From positions 1 through 64,000 of the forward strand of contig DAOQAU010000002.1 in NCBI GenBank assembly GCA_035354275.1: a stretch of 64,000 nucleotides of DNA, read 5' to 3'. A program made the position numbers and the translations under genes. The DNA is from DAOQAU01 sp035354275. Lineage in GTDB: Bacteria > Cyanobacteriota > Vampirovibrionia > Gastranaerophilales > Gastranaerophilaceae. The notes under the pieces are model-generated. The model saw only the letters and a program-made list of their open reading frames with translations, made no database searches and was not told the origin of the DNA. Below are positions 26,133 through 34,340 of this stretch, in pieces; within the stretch, counting starts at the first letter, position 1, and each line of letters opens with the position of its first letter.

Positions 26133-26286
26133 GGGTACGGAATAATTCCAAAATATACAATTTTGAGAATTTTCCGTGCCCGACCTTAAGAAGGTGAAAA
26201 CTAAGCACAGCCTTGGTAAAAGGCTGGCATAGTTTTTACCGGACTAAGGCGGCTTCGTGAAAAATTGTAAATTTTTCCCAAGCCGC
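26133..26286. ncRNA. Candidate structured RNA, four consecutive hairpins
   Basis: Four helices in 154 bases: GGGTACGGAA/TTCCGTGCCC (26133-26181, 10 bp, with further inner pairing), ACCTT/AAGGT (26183-26195), AAAACTA/TAGTTTT enclosing CAGCCTT/AAGGCTG (26197-26236), and GCGGCTT/AAGCCGC enclosing AAAAATT/AATTTTT (26249-26286). The strand is undecided. On the minus strand it would be the 3' region of the protease mRNA or the leader of the zinc-ribbon gene. I cannot match it to SRP RNA, 6S RNA, tmRNA, RNase P RNA or a known riboswitch. Confidence 0.45.
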
Positions 26287-26304
26287 TAGAGGACACCAAA
26301 ATTA

Positions 26305-26979
26305 TTAATTTTTGTCTATTTTTAAAGAGATTAAATCTTTAACAGAATTTATAGGAACAGCAAAACCTATTCCTATGTTTGATTTGTTGTTATCAGGGTT
26401 ATAAATTGACTGGCTTATTCCTATAACTTCGCCGGTTGTATTCACAAGCGGTCCGCCAGAATTGCCAGGGTTTATTGCCGCATCGGTTTGGATTTTGTTT
26501 TTTGTGTAATCTATTCTTGAAACAATTCCCTGTGTTAAAGTTCCCGAAAAACCGAAAGGATTTCCTATGGCAAGGACTTTTTGCCCGACTTTTATTTCTT
26601 CGGAATTCCCAAGCTTGACTGTTGACAAAGGTTCTTGGGGCTCTATTTTTAAAAGAGCAATATCGTTTTTTTCTCCTAGAATTGATAAAACTTTTGCTTT
26701 ATAAACTTTGCCGGAAATCGTAGTGACATCTATATCGTTTGAGCCGTCAACAACATGTGAGCTGGTTAAAATTACGCCCTGTTGGGTTAAAATACAGCCT
26801 GTTCCGCTTGAAATTCCTTCTTTAAGTTGGGCGTCAATACAGACTATAGCGGGATTTATTTTTTCGTAAACATTAATATTTATCTGTTCTTCGGCATCAT
26901 AATTTTGTCCAAAAACAGCAAAACAAGGGAAAATTCCCAAAAAAATCATATAAATAATAAATTTTTTAAATAAATTCAT
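26305..26979 (-). CDS. Trypsin-like serine protease, HtrA/Deg type without PDZ domain
   Basis: 224 residues. N-terminal hydrophobic signal peptide (about residues 5-24, KKFIIYMIFLGIFPCFAVFG) for export. The S1 triad is complete: His in LTSSHVVDG, Asp in KNDIALLKI, Ser in NPGNSGGPLV. The domain ends shortly after the protease fold (NIGIGFAVPINSVKDLI), so the PDZ domains of typical DegP are absent. Probably a periplasmic protein-quality protease. The ATG at 26979 is chosen, with GGGGTGAGGG upstream; GTG four codons earlier lies inside that site. Confidence 0.9.
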   Translation of the reverse strand: MNLFKKFIIYMIFLGIFPCFAVFGQNYDAEEQININVYEKINPAIVCIDAQLKEGISSGTGCILTQQGVILTSSHVVDGSNDIDVTTISGKVYKAKVLSILGEKNDIALLKIEPQEPLSTVKLGNSEEIKVGQKVLAIGNPFGFSGTLTQGIVSRIDYTKNKIQTDAAINPGNSGGPLVNTTGEVIGISQSIYNPDNNKSNIGIGFAVPINSVKDLISLKIDKN

Positions 26980-27061
26980 AAAAACCCTCACCCCTTAAAA
27001 AATTTTGCATTTTTTTAAAGAAAGTTTCCACCTGCTTTTTTGGTGAACAAAGGTTAATTCT

Positions 27062-27090
27062 TTTACTTATTAAAATTTTAATGATACAAT
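27062..27090 (+). promoter_or_regulatory. Promoter of ycf23
   Basis: -35 TTTACT (27062-27067), 17-base spacer, -10 TACAAT (27085-27090), then AAGGAAGGAG and the ATG at 27127. Confidence 0.55.
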
Positions 27091-27126
27091 GTAGAAAAAT
27101 TAAAATTATTTAAGGAAGGAGAAATC

Positions 27127-27882
27127 ATGGGTAGAATGGATTTATTCAGGCAGCATTTAAAAGAAAAAAGAGCGGTAAAAATAATCGCAGGTATTGACAA
27201 TTTTGATATCGAAAGCATCAAAAAAGTTGTAACAGCGGCAAATCAGGCAGGTGTAAGCGCAATAGACATTTGTGCAGATACAAAAATAATTTCTCAGGTA
27301 AAAGAAATGACAAAGCTTCCTGTTTTTGTTTCATCAATAATTCCTAAGGAATTAGCTCAGGCAATAGAATCAGGTGCTGATGCAATAGAGTTAGGAAATT
27401 TTGACGCGCTTTATAAAAACGGCACAAGAATGGGAGTAAATGAGGTTTTAGATCTTGTCAGAGAAACACTTTCTTTAATAGATAAAACACAAACTTTTTT
27501 TTGTGTAACAATACCGGGGCATGTGAGCGTGTCAGAGCAGGTTGCACTTGCCGTTAAGCTTGAATCTTTGGGAATTGACCTTATCCAAACAGAAGGTGCA
27601 GTAATAGCTCAGGCAAAAAGCGAAGGCGCAAGAGGGCTTCTTGAAGTTGCAAGTGTTTCTATAGCAAATACCATTGAAATCACAAGAAACGTTGATATTC
27701 CCGTTATGACAGCATCAGGAATCACTTCAACAACAGCACCGATGGCACTTGCCGCAGGCGCAAGCGCAATCGGAGTAGGCTCTTGTATTAATAAACTTAA
27801 CTCTCAAATAGCTATGATTGCTCAGGCTAAAAATTTAGTCGAAAGCGTAAATTCAAGCCAAAGAGAAAAAGTTTTAGTATAA
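27127..27882 (+). CDS. ycf23: Ycf23 / DUF561 family TIM-barrel protein
   Basis: 251-residue predicted TIM barrel. The N-terminal block AVKIIAGIDNFDIESIKKVV followed by ADTKIISQVKEMTKLPVFVSSI, IELGNFDALYKNG and the CVTIPG segment matches Ycf23, a protein of unknown function encoded in red-algal plastids and in cyanobacteria. The last third (TASGITSTTAPMALAAGASAIGVGS) has the phosphate-binding look of FMN or sugar-phosphate TIM barrels. The gene stands alone between a good promoter and a strong terminator. It is one of the best lineage indicators in the window. Confidence 0.85.
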   Translation: MGRMDLFRQHLKEKRAVKIIAGIDNFDIESIKKVVTAANQAGVSAIDICADTKIISQVKEMTKLPVFVSSIIPKELAQAIESGADAIELGNFDALYKNGTRMGVNEVLDLVRETLSLIDKTQTFFCVTIPGHVSVSEQVALAVKLESLGIDLIQTEGAVIAQAKSEGARGLLEVASVSIANTIEITRNVDIPVMTASGITSTTAPMALAAGASAIGVGSCINKLNSQIAMIAQAKNLVESVNSSQREKVLV

Positions 27883-27888
27883 ATATTT

Positions 27889-27930
27889 AAAAAAAGGGCG
27901 GACTGTCATTTGACAGTCCGCCCTTTTTTT
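27889..27930. terminator. Bidirectional intrinsic terminator between ycf23 and dnaA
   Basis: Perfect hairpin AAAGGGCGGACTGTCA with its complement, loop TT, flanked by A and T runs, serving two convergent genes. Confidence 0.93.
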
Positions 27931-27951
27931 AAATAAAATTTTATTTACCCC

Positions 27952-29343
27952 TCATTTACCTCTGATTTTTTCTTTCAATTCGCAAAGGAGTTTTTCAAGT
28001 TCTGAATTTGTTTTTAATTCTTCTTTAATTTTTTCATAAGAAAAAAGAATAGTAGGATGTTTTTTGTTTAAAAAGTCTGCAATGTTTACAAAGCTCATCT
28101 GAGTCATTTCTCTTGCAAGATAAATTGCAAGATGTCTTGTGTGTGAAATTTTTTGGTTTCTTGCAGAACTTTTTAATTCATCTAGAGAGATATCAAAGTA
28201 TTTGGCGACAGTTTCACAAATATTTTCAATTGTAACTTTTTTCTTTTTCCCGTCGATTTTTAAGACCTTTTTAACGGTATCAACATCAAGCTCAATGTTT
28301 TGAATACTTGCAAACGCGCTTACTTTATTGAAGGCCCCTTCAAGTTCTCTTACGTTATCGCAGTAATTATGGGCGATAAATTCAAGAACTTCAGATGAAA
28401 TTTTCATTCCTATTTCATCTGCAAGATTAGCCAAGATTGCTACTCTTGTTTCAAAATCAGGCGGTGTGATATCAACAACCAAACCCATTTGGAATCTGGT
28501 TTTAAGTCTTTCCGGAAGTGTGGGGATGTCTTCAGGTAGGCGGTCTGAAGTTATTACAATTTGCTTTGAGTTATTGTGAAGACTGTCAAAAGTGTGGAAA
28601 ACTTCTTCCATGGTGCGTTCTTTCGATTCGATAAATTGAATATCGTCAAGCAAAAGCACATCGATATTTCTGTACTTTTGGCGAAATTTTGTCATTCTGT
28701 CATTAATATCGCCGCCTTTTCTTATGTTGTTGATAAGTTCATTTGTAAAATCTTCCGTTTTAATATATCTTACTTTTAATTTCGGGTGATTAAAAATTAT
28801 ATAATGACCAATAGCTTGCATTAAGTGGGTTTTACCAAGTCCTGAGGCTCCGTAGATAAAAAGCGGATTATATTTTTTACAAGGGGTTTTTGCAACTGTA
28901 AGTGCTGCAGCTTGGGCAAATCGGTTGTTTTCGCCCACTACAAAATTATCAAATTTGTATTTTAAATTCAAATTACAAAAAGATTGCATCTGGGCGAGGT
29001 TTTCCATTGGCGTGGCACTTTGAGTTTTTTCCGCGGTTTGTTTTGCTTTTTGAATTTGTTTTTTAAGTTTTTGAGAAAGTTCTTCATCAAAAATTATGTT
29101 AAATTCAATTTCTTTACCCAAAACATTTTTAAAAGCTTCTATAACCTGATTATAGTGGTTTTTTCTTATTATGGAAACAGCAAAGGCTTGCCCTGTCAAA
29201 ACAGAAAATTGGTTGTTTTCATACCCGATAGGCTCTAAAGGTAAAATCCAAGGCTCAAAAGAAGAAGCGGGAATTTTTGGCTCCAGCTCTTTTTTGACTT
29301 CTTCCCATATTTTTTTGACTTCTGAAATTTCCATGCCCTCCAT
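27952..29343 (-). CDS. dnaA: Chromosomal replication initiator DnaA
   Basis: Initiator AAA+ ATPase of 463 residues. Domain I (about 1-85), a short linker rich in Gln and Lys, the AAA+ domain with Walker A GASGLGKTHLMQ (near residue 170) and Walker B VLLLDDIQF, and the C-terminal DNA-binding domain with the signature SHTRHLAIYLAREMT. It is not adjacent to dnaN (about 12 kb apart), as in Cyanobacteria. Two starts are possible, ATG at 29343 or 29334; a GGAGGG lies between them, too close to the second, so the first is kept with reservation. The leader contains a heptamer array. Confidence 0.97.
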   Translation of the reverse strand: MEGMEISEVKKIWEEVKKELEPKIPASSFEPWILPLEPIGYENNQFSVLTGQAFAVSIIRKNHYNQVIEAFKNVLGKEIEFNIIFDEELSQKLKKQIQKAKQTAEKTQSATPMENLAQMQSFCNLNLKYKFDNFVVGENNRFAQAAALTVAKTPCKKYNPLFIYGASGLGKTHLMQAIGHYIIFNHPKLKVRYIKTEDFTNELINNIRKGGDINDRMTKFRQKYRNIDVLLLDDIQFIESKERTMEEVFHTFDSLHNNSKQIVITSDRLPEDIPTLPERLKTRFQMGLVVDITPPDFETRVAILANLADEIGMKISSEVLEFIAHNYCDNVRELEGAFNKVSAFASIQNIELDVDTVKKVLKIDGKKKKVTIENICETVAKYFDISLDELKSSARNQKISHTRHLAIYLAREMTQMSFVNIADFLNKKHPTILFSYEKIKEELKTNSELEKLLCELKEKIRGK

Positions 29344-29360
29344 GCTACAACAAAAAGAGG

Positions 29361-29388
29361 GAAATAGGAAATAGGTAATATGAAATGG
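29361..29388. repeat. Heptamer array upstream of dnaA
   Basis: GAAATAG, GAAATAG, GTAATAT, GAAATGG in tandem: four seven-base units related to the GTAAATA family. It lies in the dnaA leader. Confidence 0.6.
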
Positions 29389-29421
29389 GGAAAAGAAGGC
29401 AAGTTATAAACTTATAAAACA

Positions 29422-29449
29422 AAATAAAAAAGCGGGCTTTTGCCCGCTT
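29422..29449 (-). terminator. Intrinsic terminator of the 57-aa gene
   Basis: AAGCGGGC-TTTT-GCCCGCTT followed, on the minus strand, by a T-rich run (A tract 29421-29430 on the plus strand). Confidence 0.8.
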
Positions 29450-29488
29450 GAAACCAATCCTTGACCTTATCCCTTTAAGGCATTTTAT

Positions 29489-29662
29489 CTATGCGATAAA
29501 ATTACCTCCAAATCTGCTTGCTCCATGGAAAAACGATTCCTGCAATAATTCTTGAAAACTTTTTTTCCTGATATCTTTTTTGTTCAAATCAGGAGAATTT
29601 ATGAATTCCGACGTTTCTTTATAGATACCCGAAACGGTATCTGAAAGTAAAAGTGTAGCCAT
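29489..29662 (-). CDS. Small protein of 57 aa
   Basis: Open frame from ATG 29662 to TAG 29489, with AAGGAA nine bases before the start and a good terminator after it. The product begins MATLLLSDTVSGIYKETSEF, continues with a charged helical part (DLNKKDIRKKSFQELLQESF) and ends FHGASRFGGNFIA. It has no membrane segment, so it is not the missing Flp pilin of the adjacent tad operon. A charged N-terminal part with a small Gly/Ser/aromatic C-terminus would suit a peptide precursor or a small regulatory protein; neither is demonstrated. Confidence 0.6.
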   Translation of the reverse strand: MATLLLSDTVSGIYKETSEFINSPDLNKKDIRKKSFQELLQESFFHGASRFGGNFIA

Positions 29663-29791
29663 TTTTCTTTTCCTTGTCTCTCTTAATATTTCTCTCTTAT
29701 ATTAATAAAAAAGAAATAAGGGAAATTATTTACTTTTTATATAATAATAATATAAAAAATTTACAAAAAGTTACAAACCTTCTGTAAAAAA

Positions 29792-30679
29792 TTACATGCC
29801 GCCCAGGTTTGTTGTTATTTTTTGCAGTGCAGGGTACATAATTATTATAAAAATAGCCGGCATCATAAAAATAACCATGGGGATAGTCATTTTTGTGCTT
29901 GCCATCTGGGCCATTTCTTCTATTTTTTGTCTTTTTCTGACTCTCATTGAATCACAAAAAGCTTCAAGAGATTGTACAATACTGCTTCCGAGTTTTTCTG
30001 TTTGAATTAATAGTGCAACAAAAGACTGCAAATCCTGGTTTTCATTTCTCAAAAGCAGGTTTTTGTAAGCGTCCTGTCTGCTTAAACCTGAAAGAATATC
30101 TTTGTTTAGTCTATCAAATTCAGTTGAAATTGTTTTTGAAGTCAATTCAAATTCTTCCGCAACTTTTGAAAAAGCAGAGTCAAGCCCCAATCCTGCCTGA
30201 ACACAGATTGATAATAAATCAACCGCATCAGGAATAAATTTCATGAATTCTTTTCTTCTAAGTGCTATTTCTTTTTTAATTTTAATTTCGGGCAATCTGT
30301 AAACTATTAGAATAAACAAAATGCATCCTGCAAGAACCATAAAATCAAATTGAATATAAAGAATAACCGCACAAATAAGAAAAGCAATAAGGGCACCTGT
30401 TATTTTTTGTGTTTCAAATTTTATTACATCTTCTTCAGAAGAAGGCTCTCCTGCCTGCAAAAGAAGTTTTTTTGTTTTTCCTATGGTGGATTTTGCATTT
30501 TTTTGGGATAAGGGTTCAAGAAGTTCGTGTAAATTACGGATTATGTTTGCAATAAAACTTTCTCTTTTTTTAAATTTTCTTTTAAATCTTTTTTCAAGCG
30601 GAGATTGCGGCTCATATAAAAATATCGCCGTTATAATTGCTGCTGCTATTCCGATTGTTAATGATATTATTAAATTCAT
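29792..30679 (-). CDS. tadC: Tad/Flp pilus inner-membrane platform protein TadC
   Basis: Type II secretion F-domain protein of 295 residues that with TadB forms the inner-membrane platform for the pilus motor. Membrane helices at about 1-20, 95-135 and 262-285. The cytoplasmic F domain is recognisable from FIPDAVDLLSICVQAGLGLDSAF and LIQTEKLGSSIVQSLEAF. AGGAG precedes the ATG, seven bases after the end of tadB. It is the last recognised gene of the tad operon. Confidence 0.9.
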   Translation of the reverse strand: MNLIISLTIGIAAAIITAIFLYEPQSPLEKRFKRKFKKRESFIANIIRNLHELLEPLSQKNAKSTIGKTKKLLLQAGEPSSEEDVIKFETQKITGALIAFLICAVILYIQFDFMVLAGCILFILIVYRLPEIKIKKEIALRRKEFMKFIPDAVDLLSICVQAGLGLDSAFSKVAEEFELTSKTISTEFDRLNKDILSGLSRQDAYKNLLLRNENQDLQSFVALLIQTEKLGSSIVQSLEAFCDSMRVRKRQKIEEMAQMASTKMTIPMVIFMMPAIFIIIMYPALQKITTNLGGM

Positions 30680-30686
30680 TTTTCTC

Positions 30687-31646
30687 CTAAAATTCTATTT
30701 CGCTTGCTTTTTTTATTGAAATAAATCCTACAACAATTAAAGCCATCGCGGTTGCAAACGCCATTTGTCCGTCTTTGGTTTCAAAAAGGGGTTTCATATA
30801 TTCCGGGTTCATAAAAGATATTATCAATAAAACGGCAATCGGAACTATACCTAAGATAATGCCGGATAATCTTGATTGAGCCGTTTGAACACGCAGCTGT
30901 CCGATGAGTTTAAATCTTTCTCTGATTGTGGCAGAAAGGCTGTTTAATAATTCTGCAAGATTTCCTCCGATTTCTTTTTGGATAAGAACGGCGGTTATGA
31001 AAAATCTCAAATCCATACTTTTTGGCATAATTCTTGTCATACTTAAAAAAGCTTCTTTTGTGTCAATACCTAAAGACAAATCTTTTTTAACAGTTTCAAA
31101 TACATCGGAAATGGGTTTGGGCATTTCTTCAACAACTGTATCTATAGCTGAAAATAAAGGGTGACCTGCCTTAAGAGAACTTGCCATAAGGTTCAGTGCG
31201 TCGGGAAATTGTTTGGAAAATTCAATAAATCTTTTTGTTTCTGTTTGTTTTAAGTAAAAAGTTGGTAAAAAAATTGCTACAATTCCAAAAAGAGACATTA
31301 ACTTAAAAGGGGTTAAAATAAATAATAAAAAAGGTGCAGCGCATAGTAAGCTTATAAAAATAAATGTGTCTATATAAAGATTTACACCCGAAAGAGCAAT
31401 TAACTCTTTGATCTTATTTGATATTTTAAAATTTTGAAGGAATTCGCCAATCTGTTGAATTTTATATTCACTGACTTTTAGCAGATTGAACTCTTCTTCA
31501 TCGTCTTCTATAATATTTGTTTTTTGTTTAATTCTTGTAAGTCTTTTTAAGGTGTTAGGGCTGAGGTCTTTTTCTATTACAAAAATCGCCCAGACAAAAA
31601 TAGCTGCACTTATTCCGATAATTAAACTTAGGATTAAAAAAATCAT
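30687..31646 (-). CDS. tadB: Tad/Flp pilus inner-membrane platform protein TadB
   Basis: 319 residues. F-domain protein with membrane helices at the N-terminus, in the middle (about 88-130) and at the C-terminus. The conserved core FPDALNLMASSLKAGHPLFSAI and LIQKEIGGNLAELLNSLSATIRER is typical of TadB. The start overlaps the end of cpaF by four bases (ATGA), showing translational coupling. Confidence 0.9.
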   Translation of the reverse strand: MIFLILSLIIGISAAIFVWAIFVIEKDLSPNTLKRLTRIKQKTNIIEDDEEEFNLLKVSEYKIQQIGEFLQNFKISNKIKELIALSGVNLYIDTFIFISLLCAAPFLLFILTPFKLMSLFGIVAIFLPTFYLKQTETKRFIEFSKQFPDALNLMASSLKAGHPLFSAIDTVVEEMPKPISDVFETVKKDLSLGIDTKEAFLSMTRIMPKSMDLRFFITAVLIQKEIGGNLAELLNSLSATIRERFKLIGQLRVQTAQSRLSGIILGIVPIAVLLIISFMNPEYMKPLFETKDGQMAFATAMALIVVGFISIKKASEIEF

Positions 31647-33130
31647 TTTTGCAACCTTTGAGTAAGAGGATTGTTTGAAACAGTCAAGCGCGATTTTATT
31701 GATAAATCTTTATTTATTTGTGCCTGTTGCACCTGATTTGTAAAAAGGGAACTTGTGTAAGTGTGTTTTCTTTCTTTGTTAAAGTATTCCAAAGGAATGT
31801 TTAAATTCTTTTCTTTGAGTTTTTCAACAAATTTAGGCCTTATTCCTGTTGAGTGATGATAGCCCAAAACTCTTGAATTTTCTATTCCTGTTTGTTCAAA
31901 AAGAAAAATATCCTGCATTGAGATAACATTTCCTTCCATCCCTATAAGCTCAGTCACGGAAGTAATTTTTCTTGAGCCGTCTTGAAGCCTGCTTACCTGA
32001 ATAATTAAATCAATAGCAGAAGATATTTGAGCTTTAATATTTTTTTCAGGCAAATCAATTCCTGAATATAAAGACATAGTTTCTAATCTTGACAGAGCAT
32101 CTCTTGGGGAATTGGCGTGAAGGGTCGTTAATGAACCGTCATGACCTGTGTTCATGGCTTGGAGCATGTCAAGTGTTTCGGCACCGCGGCACTCCCCTAT
32201 TATAATCCTGTCAGGGCGCATCCTTAATGCGTTTATAACCAAATCTCTTGCGTTTATTTGCCCTGTGCCTTCAATGTTTGCAGGTCTTGTTTCAAGCCTT
32301 ACGACATGTTCTTGTTGAAGAGCAAGTTCTGCAGAGTCTTCAATTGTAATAATTCTTTCGTCATTAGGAATTTGAGAAGACAAACTGTTTAAAAGAGTTG
32401 TTTTACCTGCACCGGTTCCGCCGCTTATTATAATGTTTAAACGGGCTTTAACTGCAAGAGAAAGTGTGTCGGAGATTTCTTTTGTGAGTGCGCCCCAACC
32501 CAATAAACTTTCAAGGCTTCCGGCATCTTGCTTGAATTTTCTTATTGAAAGTGAAGGGCCGTCAAGTGCCAATGGCGGAATAATGGCGTTTACCCTTGAG
32601 CCGTCTGCAAGCCTTGCATCTACCATCGGGGATTTTTCGTCTATTCTTCTTCCTACTTTTGAGACAATTCTTTCGATTATATTTCTTAAGTGCTGGTTGT
32701 CTTTAAACGAAACACTTGTTTTGTAAAGCTTTCCGTTTTTTTCGATATAGACACTTTTTGGACCATTAACAAGAATATCTGAAACACTCGGATCTTCCAA
32801 AAGAGGATCCAAAGGCCCGTATCCTTTTGCCTCTTGTATAATTTCTTTTATAAGACGATCTTTTTCGCTTTTATTTAGAGGGACATTTTTAAAAGAAGTT
32901 AAAAGTTGACCTTCTATAAATTGTTTTATAAGTTCTTTTTGTTGTTCGTCATCATAATTTACCCATGTGGGTGTTGAGTTAACCTTTTCAACAAGAAGTC
33001 CGTGAAGTTGTTCTTTAAGAGATAAAAAATCATTTGTTCCGTAACCGCTTGCAGCAGAAGGAGTTTCGCTGCTTGATGCAGGTACGGTTATATTTTTATT
33101 TGCTGCGTTCAACCTATCCCTAAGTGACAA
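31643..33130 (-). CDS. cpaF: Tad/Flp pilus assembly ATPase CpaF/TadA
   Basis: Hexameric secretion ATPase (VirB11/GspE superfamily) that powers both extension and retraction of Tad pili. 495 residues: a Ser/Ala-rich N-terminus, the N-terminal domain with DPSVSDILVNGPKSVYIEK, Walker A SGGTGAGKTTLL (about residue 237), the Asp box IITIEDSAEL, Walker B RIIIGECRGAE and His box SLTTLHANSPRDAL. It starts at TTG 33130 with AAGGAG six bases upstream, ten bases after the end of cpaE. Confidence 0.94.
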   Translation of the reverse strand: MSLRDRLNAANKNITVPASSSETPSAASGYGTNDFLSLKEQLHGLLVEKVNSTPTWVNYDDEQQKELIKQFIEGQLLTSFKNVPLNKSEKDRLIKEIIQEAKGYGPLDPLLEDPSVSDILVNGPKSVYIEKNGKLYKTSVSFKDNQHLRNIIERIVSKVGRRIDEKSPMVDARLADGSRVNAIIPPLALDGPSLSIRKFKQDAGSLESLLGWGALTKEISDTLSLAVKARLNIIISGGTGAGKTTLLNSLSSQIPNDERIITIEDSAELALQQEHVVRLETRPANIEGTGQINARDLVINALRMRPDRIIIGECRGAETLDMLQAMNTGHDGSLTTLHANSPRDALSRLETMSLYSGIDLPEKNIKAQISSAIDLIIQVSRLQDGSRKITSVTELIGMEGNVISMQDIFLFEQTGIENSRVLGYHHSTGIRPKFVEKLKEKNLNIPLEYFNKERKHTYTSSLFTNQVQQAQINKDLSIKSRLTVSNNPLTQRLQK

Positions 33131-33140
33131 CTTTTACTCC

Positions 33141-34340
33141 TTATTTGAATAAACTTTTAAAATCAAAAAACGGCTTTCTTTCAACTTTTTTGGCAAAGCT
33201 GTGTTTGTAGATATTATCCGAAAGCATTGCGGCAAGTTCTTTATAGCTTTGAGTAATATTTGCATCAGGACCCACTTTGTTTACCGGAACTCCTTTGTTG
33301 ATAGCAGACATTATAGTAAAGTAATTGTTCGGAATTTTCCAAAAAACTTTTTGTTCTAGAACATCTTCAACATCTTCAACTTTTATTTCGTCGTTTTCCA
33401 TATATCTGTTTAAAACTATTTTAATTTTTTCTTTTTCATAACCCAATCTTTCAAACAACTCCAAACATCTTTGACAGTTTCTTATAGCCGGAAGGTTTAC
33501 AATGGCAACCAATAAAATTAAATCAGAATTATCAAGAGCGGTTATTGTTTTTCCGTCAAAACTGGCACTTGTATCAACCACAATGTAAGAAAAAGTTTGT
33601 CTTAAAACTGAAAATAACGTTGAAATCTGTTCTGCGCTAATGTCTTCTGCCTGTTCTAAATAAGGAGGGTCGGCAAGAACATAAAGGCTTGTGTCTTTAT
33701 ATTTTTCCAAAGTGCTTAAAAGAAAAGTTTCGTCTATTCGGGAAAGATTTTGAATTACATAAGAAATATCAAATGCAGGGTTTATATCCAAAAAAGTTGT
33801 TATATCGCCAAGCTGAAGATTTAAATCAATCAGGGCGACTTTTTCTTTTGTTATATTTGCAATTTCAAGGGCTAAATTTGTTGAAAGTGCCGTTTTTCCT
33901 ATTCCACCTTTGTTTGAAAAAACAGTTATAACTCTGCAGCGGTTATTTTCAGGGACAAGCCCTGCTATTTGTTCTTTTAACTTTTCCAGTGCGGTTTTTA
34001 ATTCTTCTTTAATAAGAGGTTTGGGCAAAAATTCTCTTGCACCGGCTCTCATTGCTTTTATTATTAAGTCTGTAGAATAATTTGAGGAAGTAACAATAAT
34101 CTTGCAGGTTTTATGATTGAGAGAAATTTTATTTATTATATCAAGGGCAAGTTCCGTTTTGTTTGATATGTCAACAATTACAAGATTGGGACGGTTTTCG
34201 AGAATATAATTGTAGCCTTCGACAACATCAACAAAAGAATCTAAAATCTGAACATAATCCAATTCTTTTAGAAACAATTTTAAAACATCCGTTGATTGAG
34301 TTTGTGTGTCTATGATTACTGTTTGGATTTGATTTGTCAT
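33141..34340 (-). CDS. cpaE: Tad pilus localisation protein CpaE/TadZ
   Basis: 399 residues combining an atypical receiver-like domain (about 1-125) and a MinD/ParA-like ATPase domain (about 135-385) that positions the pilus machine. The deviant Walker A is VFSNKGGIGKTALSTNLA, with the signature Lys of MinD-type ATPases; the switch regions are VALIDLNLQLGDI and SYIVVDTSASFD. It overlaps cpaC by four bases. Confidence 0.92.
   Translation of the reverse strand: MTNQIQTVIIDTQTQSTDVLKLFLKELDYVQILDSFVDVVEGYNYILENRPNLVIVDISNKTELALDIINKISLNHKTCKIIVTSSNYSTDLIIKAMRAGAREFLPKPLIKEELKTALEKLKEQIAGLVPENNRCRVITVFSNKGGIGKTALSTNLALEIANITKEKVALIDLNLQLGDITTFLDINPAFDISYVIQNLSRIDETFLLSTLEKYKDTSLYVLADPPYLEQAEDISAEQISTLFSVLRQTFSYIVVDTSASFDGKTITALDNSDLILLVAIVNLPAIRNCQRCLELFERLGYEKEKIKIVLNRYMENDEIKVEDVEDVLEQKVFWKIPNNYFTIMSAINKGVPVNKVGPDANITQSYKELAAMLSDNIYKHSFAKKVERKPFFDFKSLFK

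Noticed and set aside
26190..26230. Cobalamin riboswitch
   Set aside because: GGTGAAAA...CACAGCC resembles part of the core, but the CCCCGC/ACTGT block is absent and no gene follows on that strand.
29489..29662. 57-aa ORF as Flp pilin
   Set aside because: It has no hydrophobic helix and no prepilin cleavage motif.
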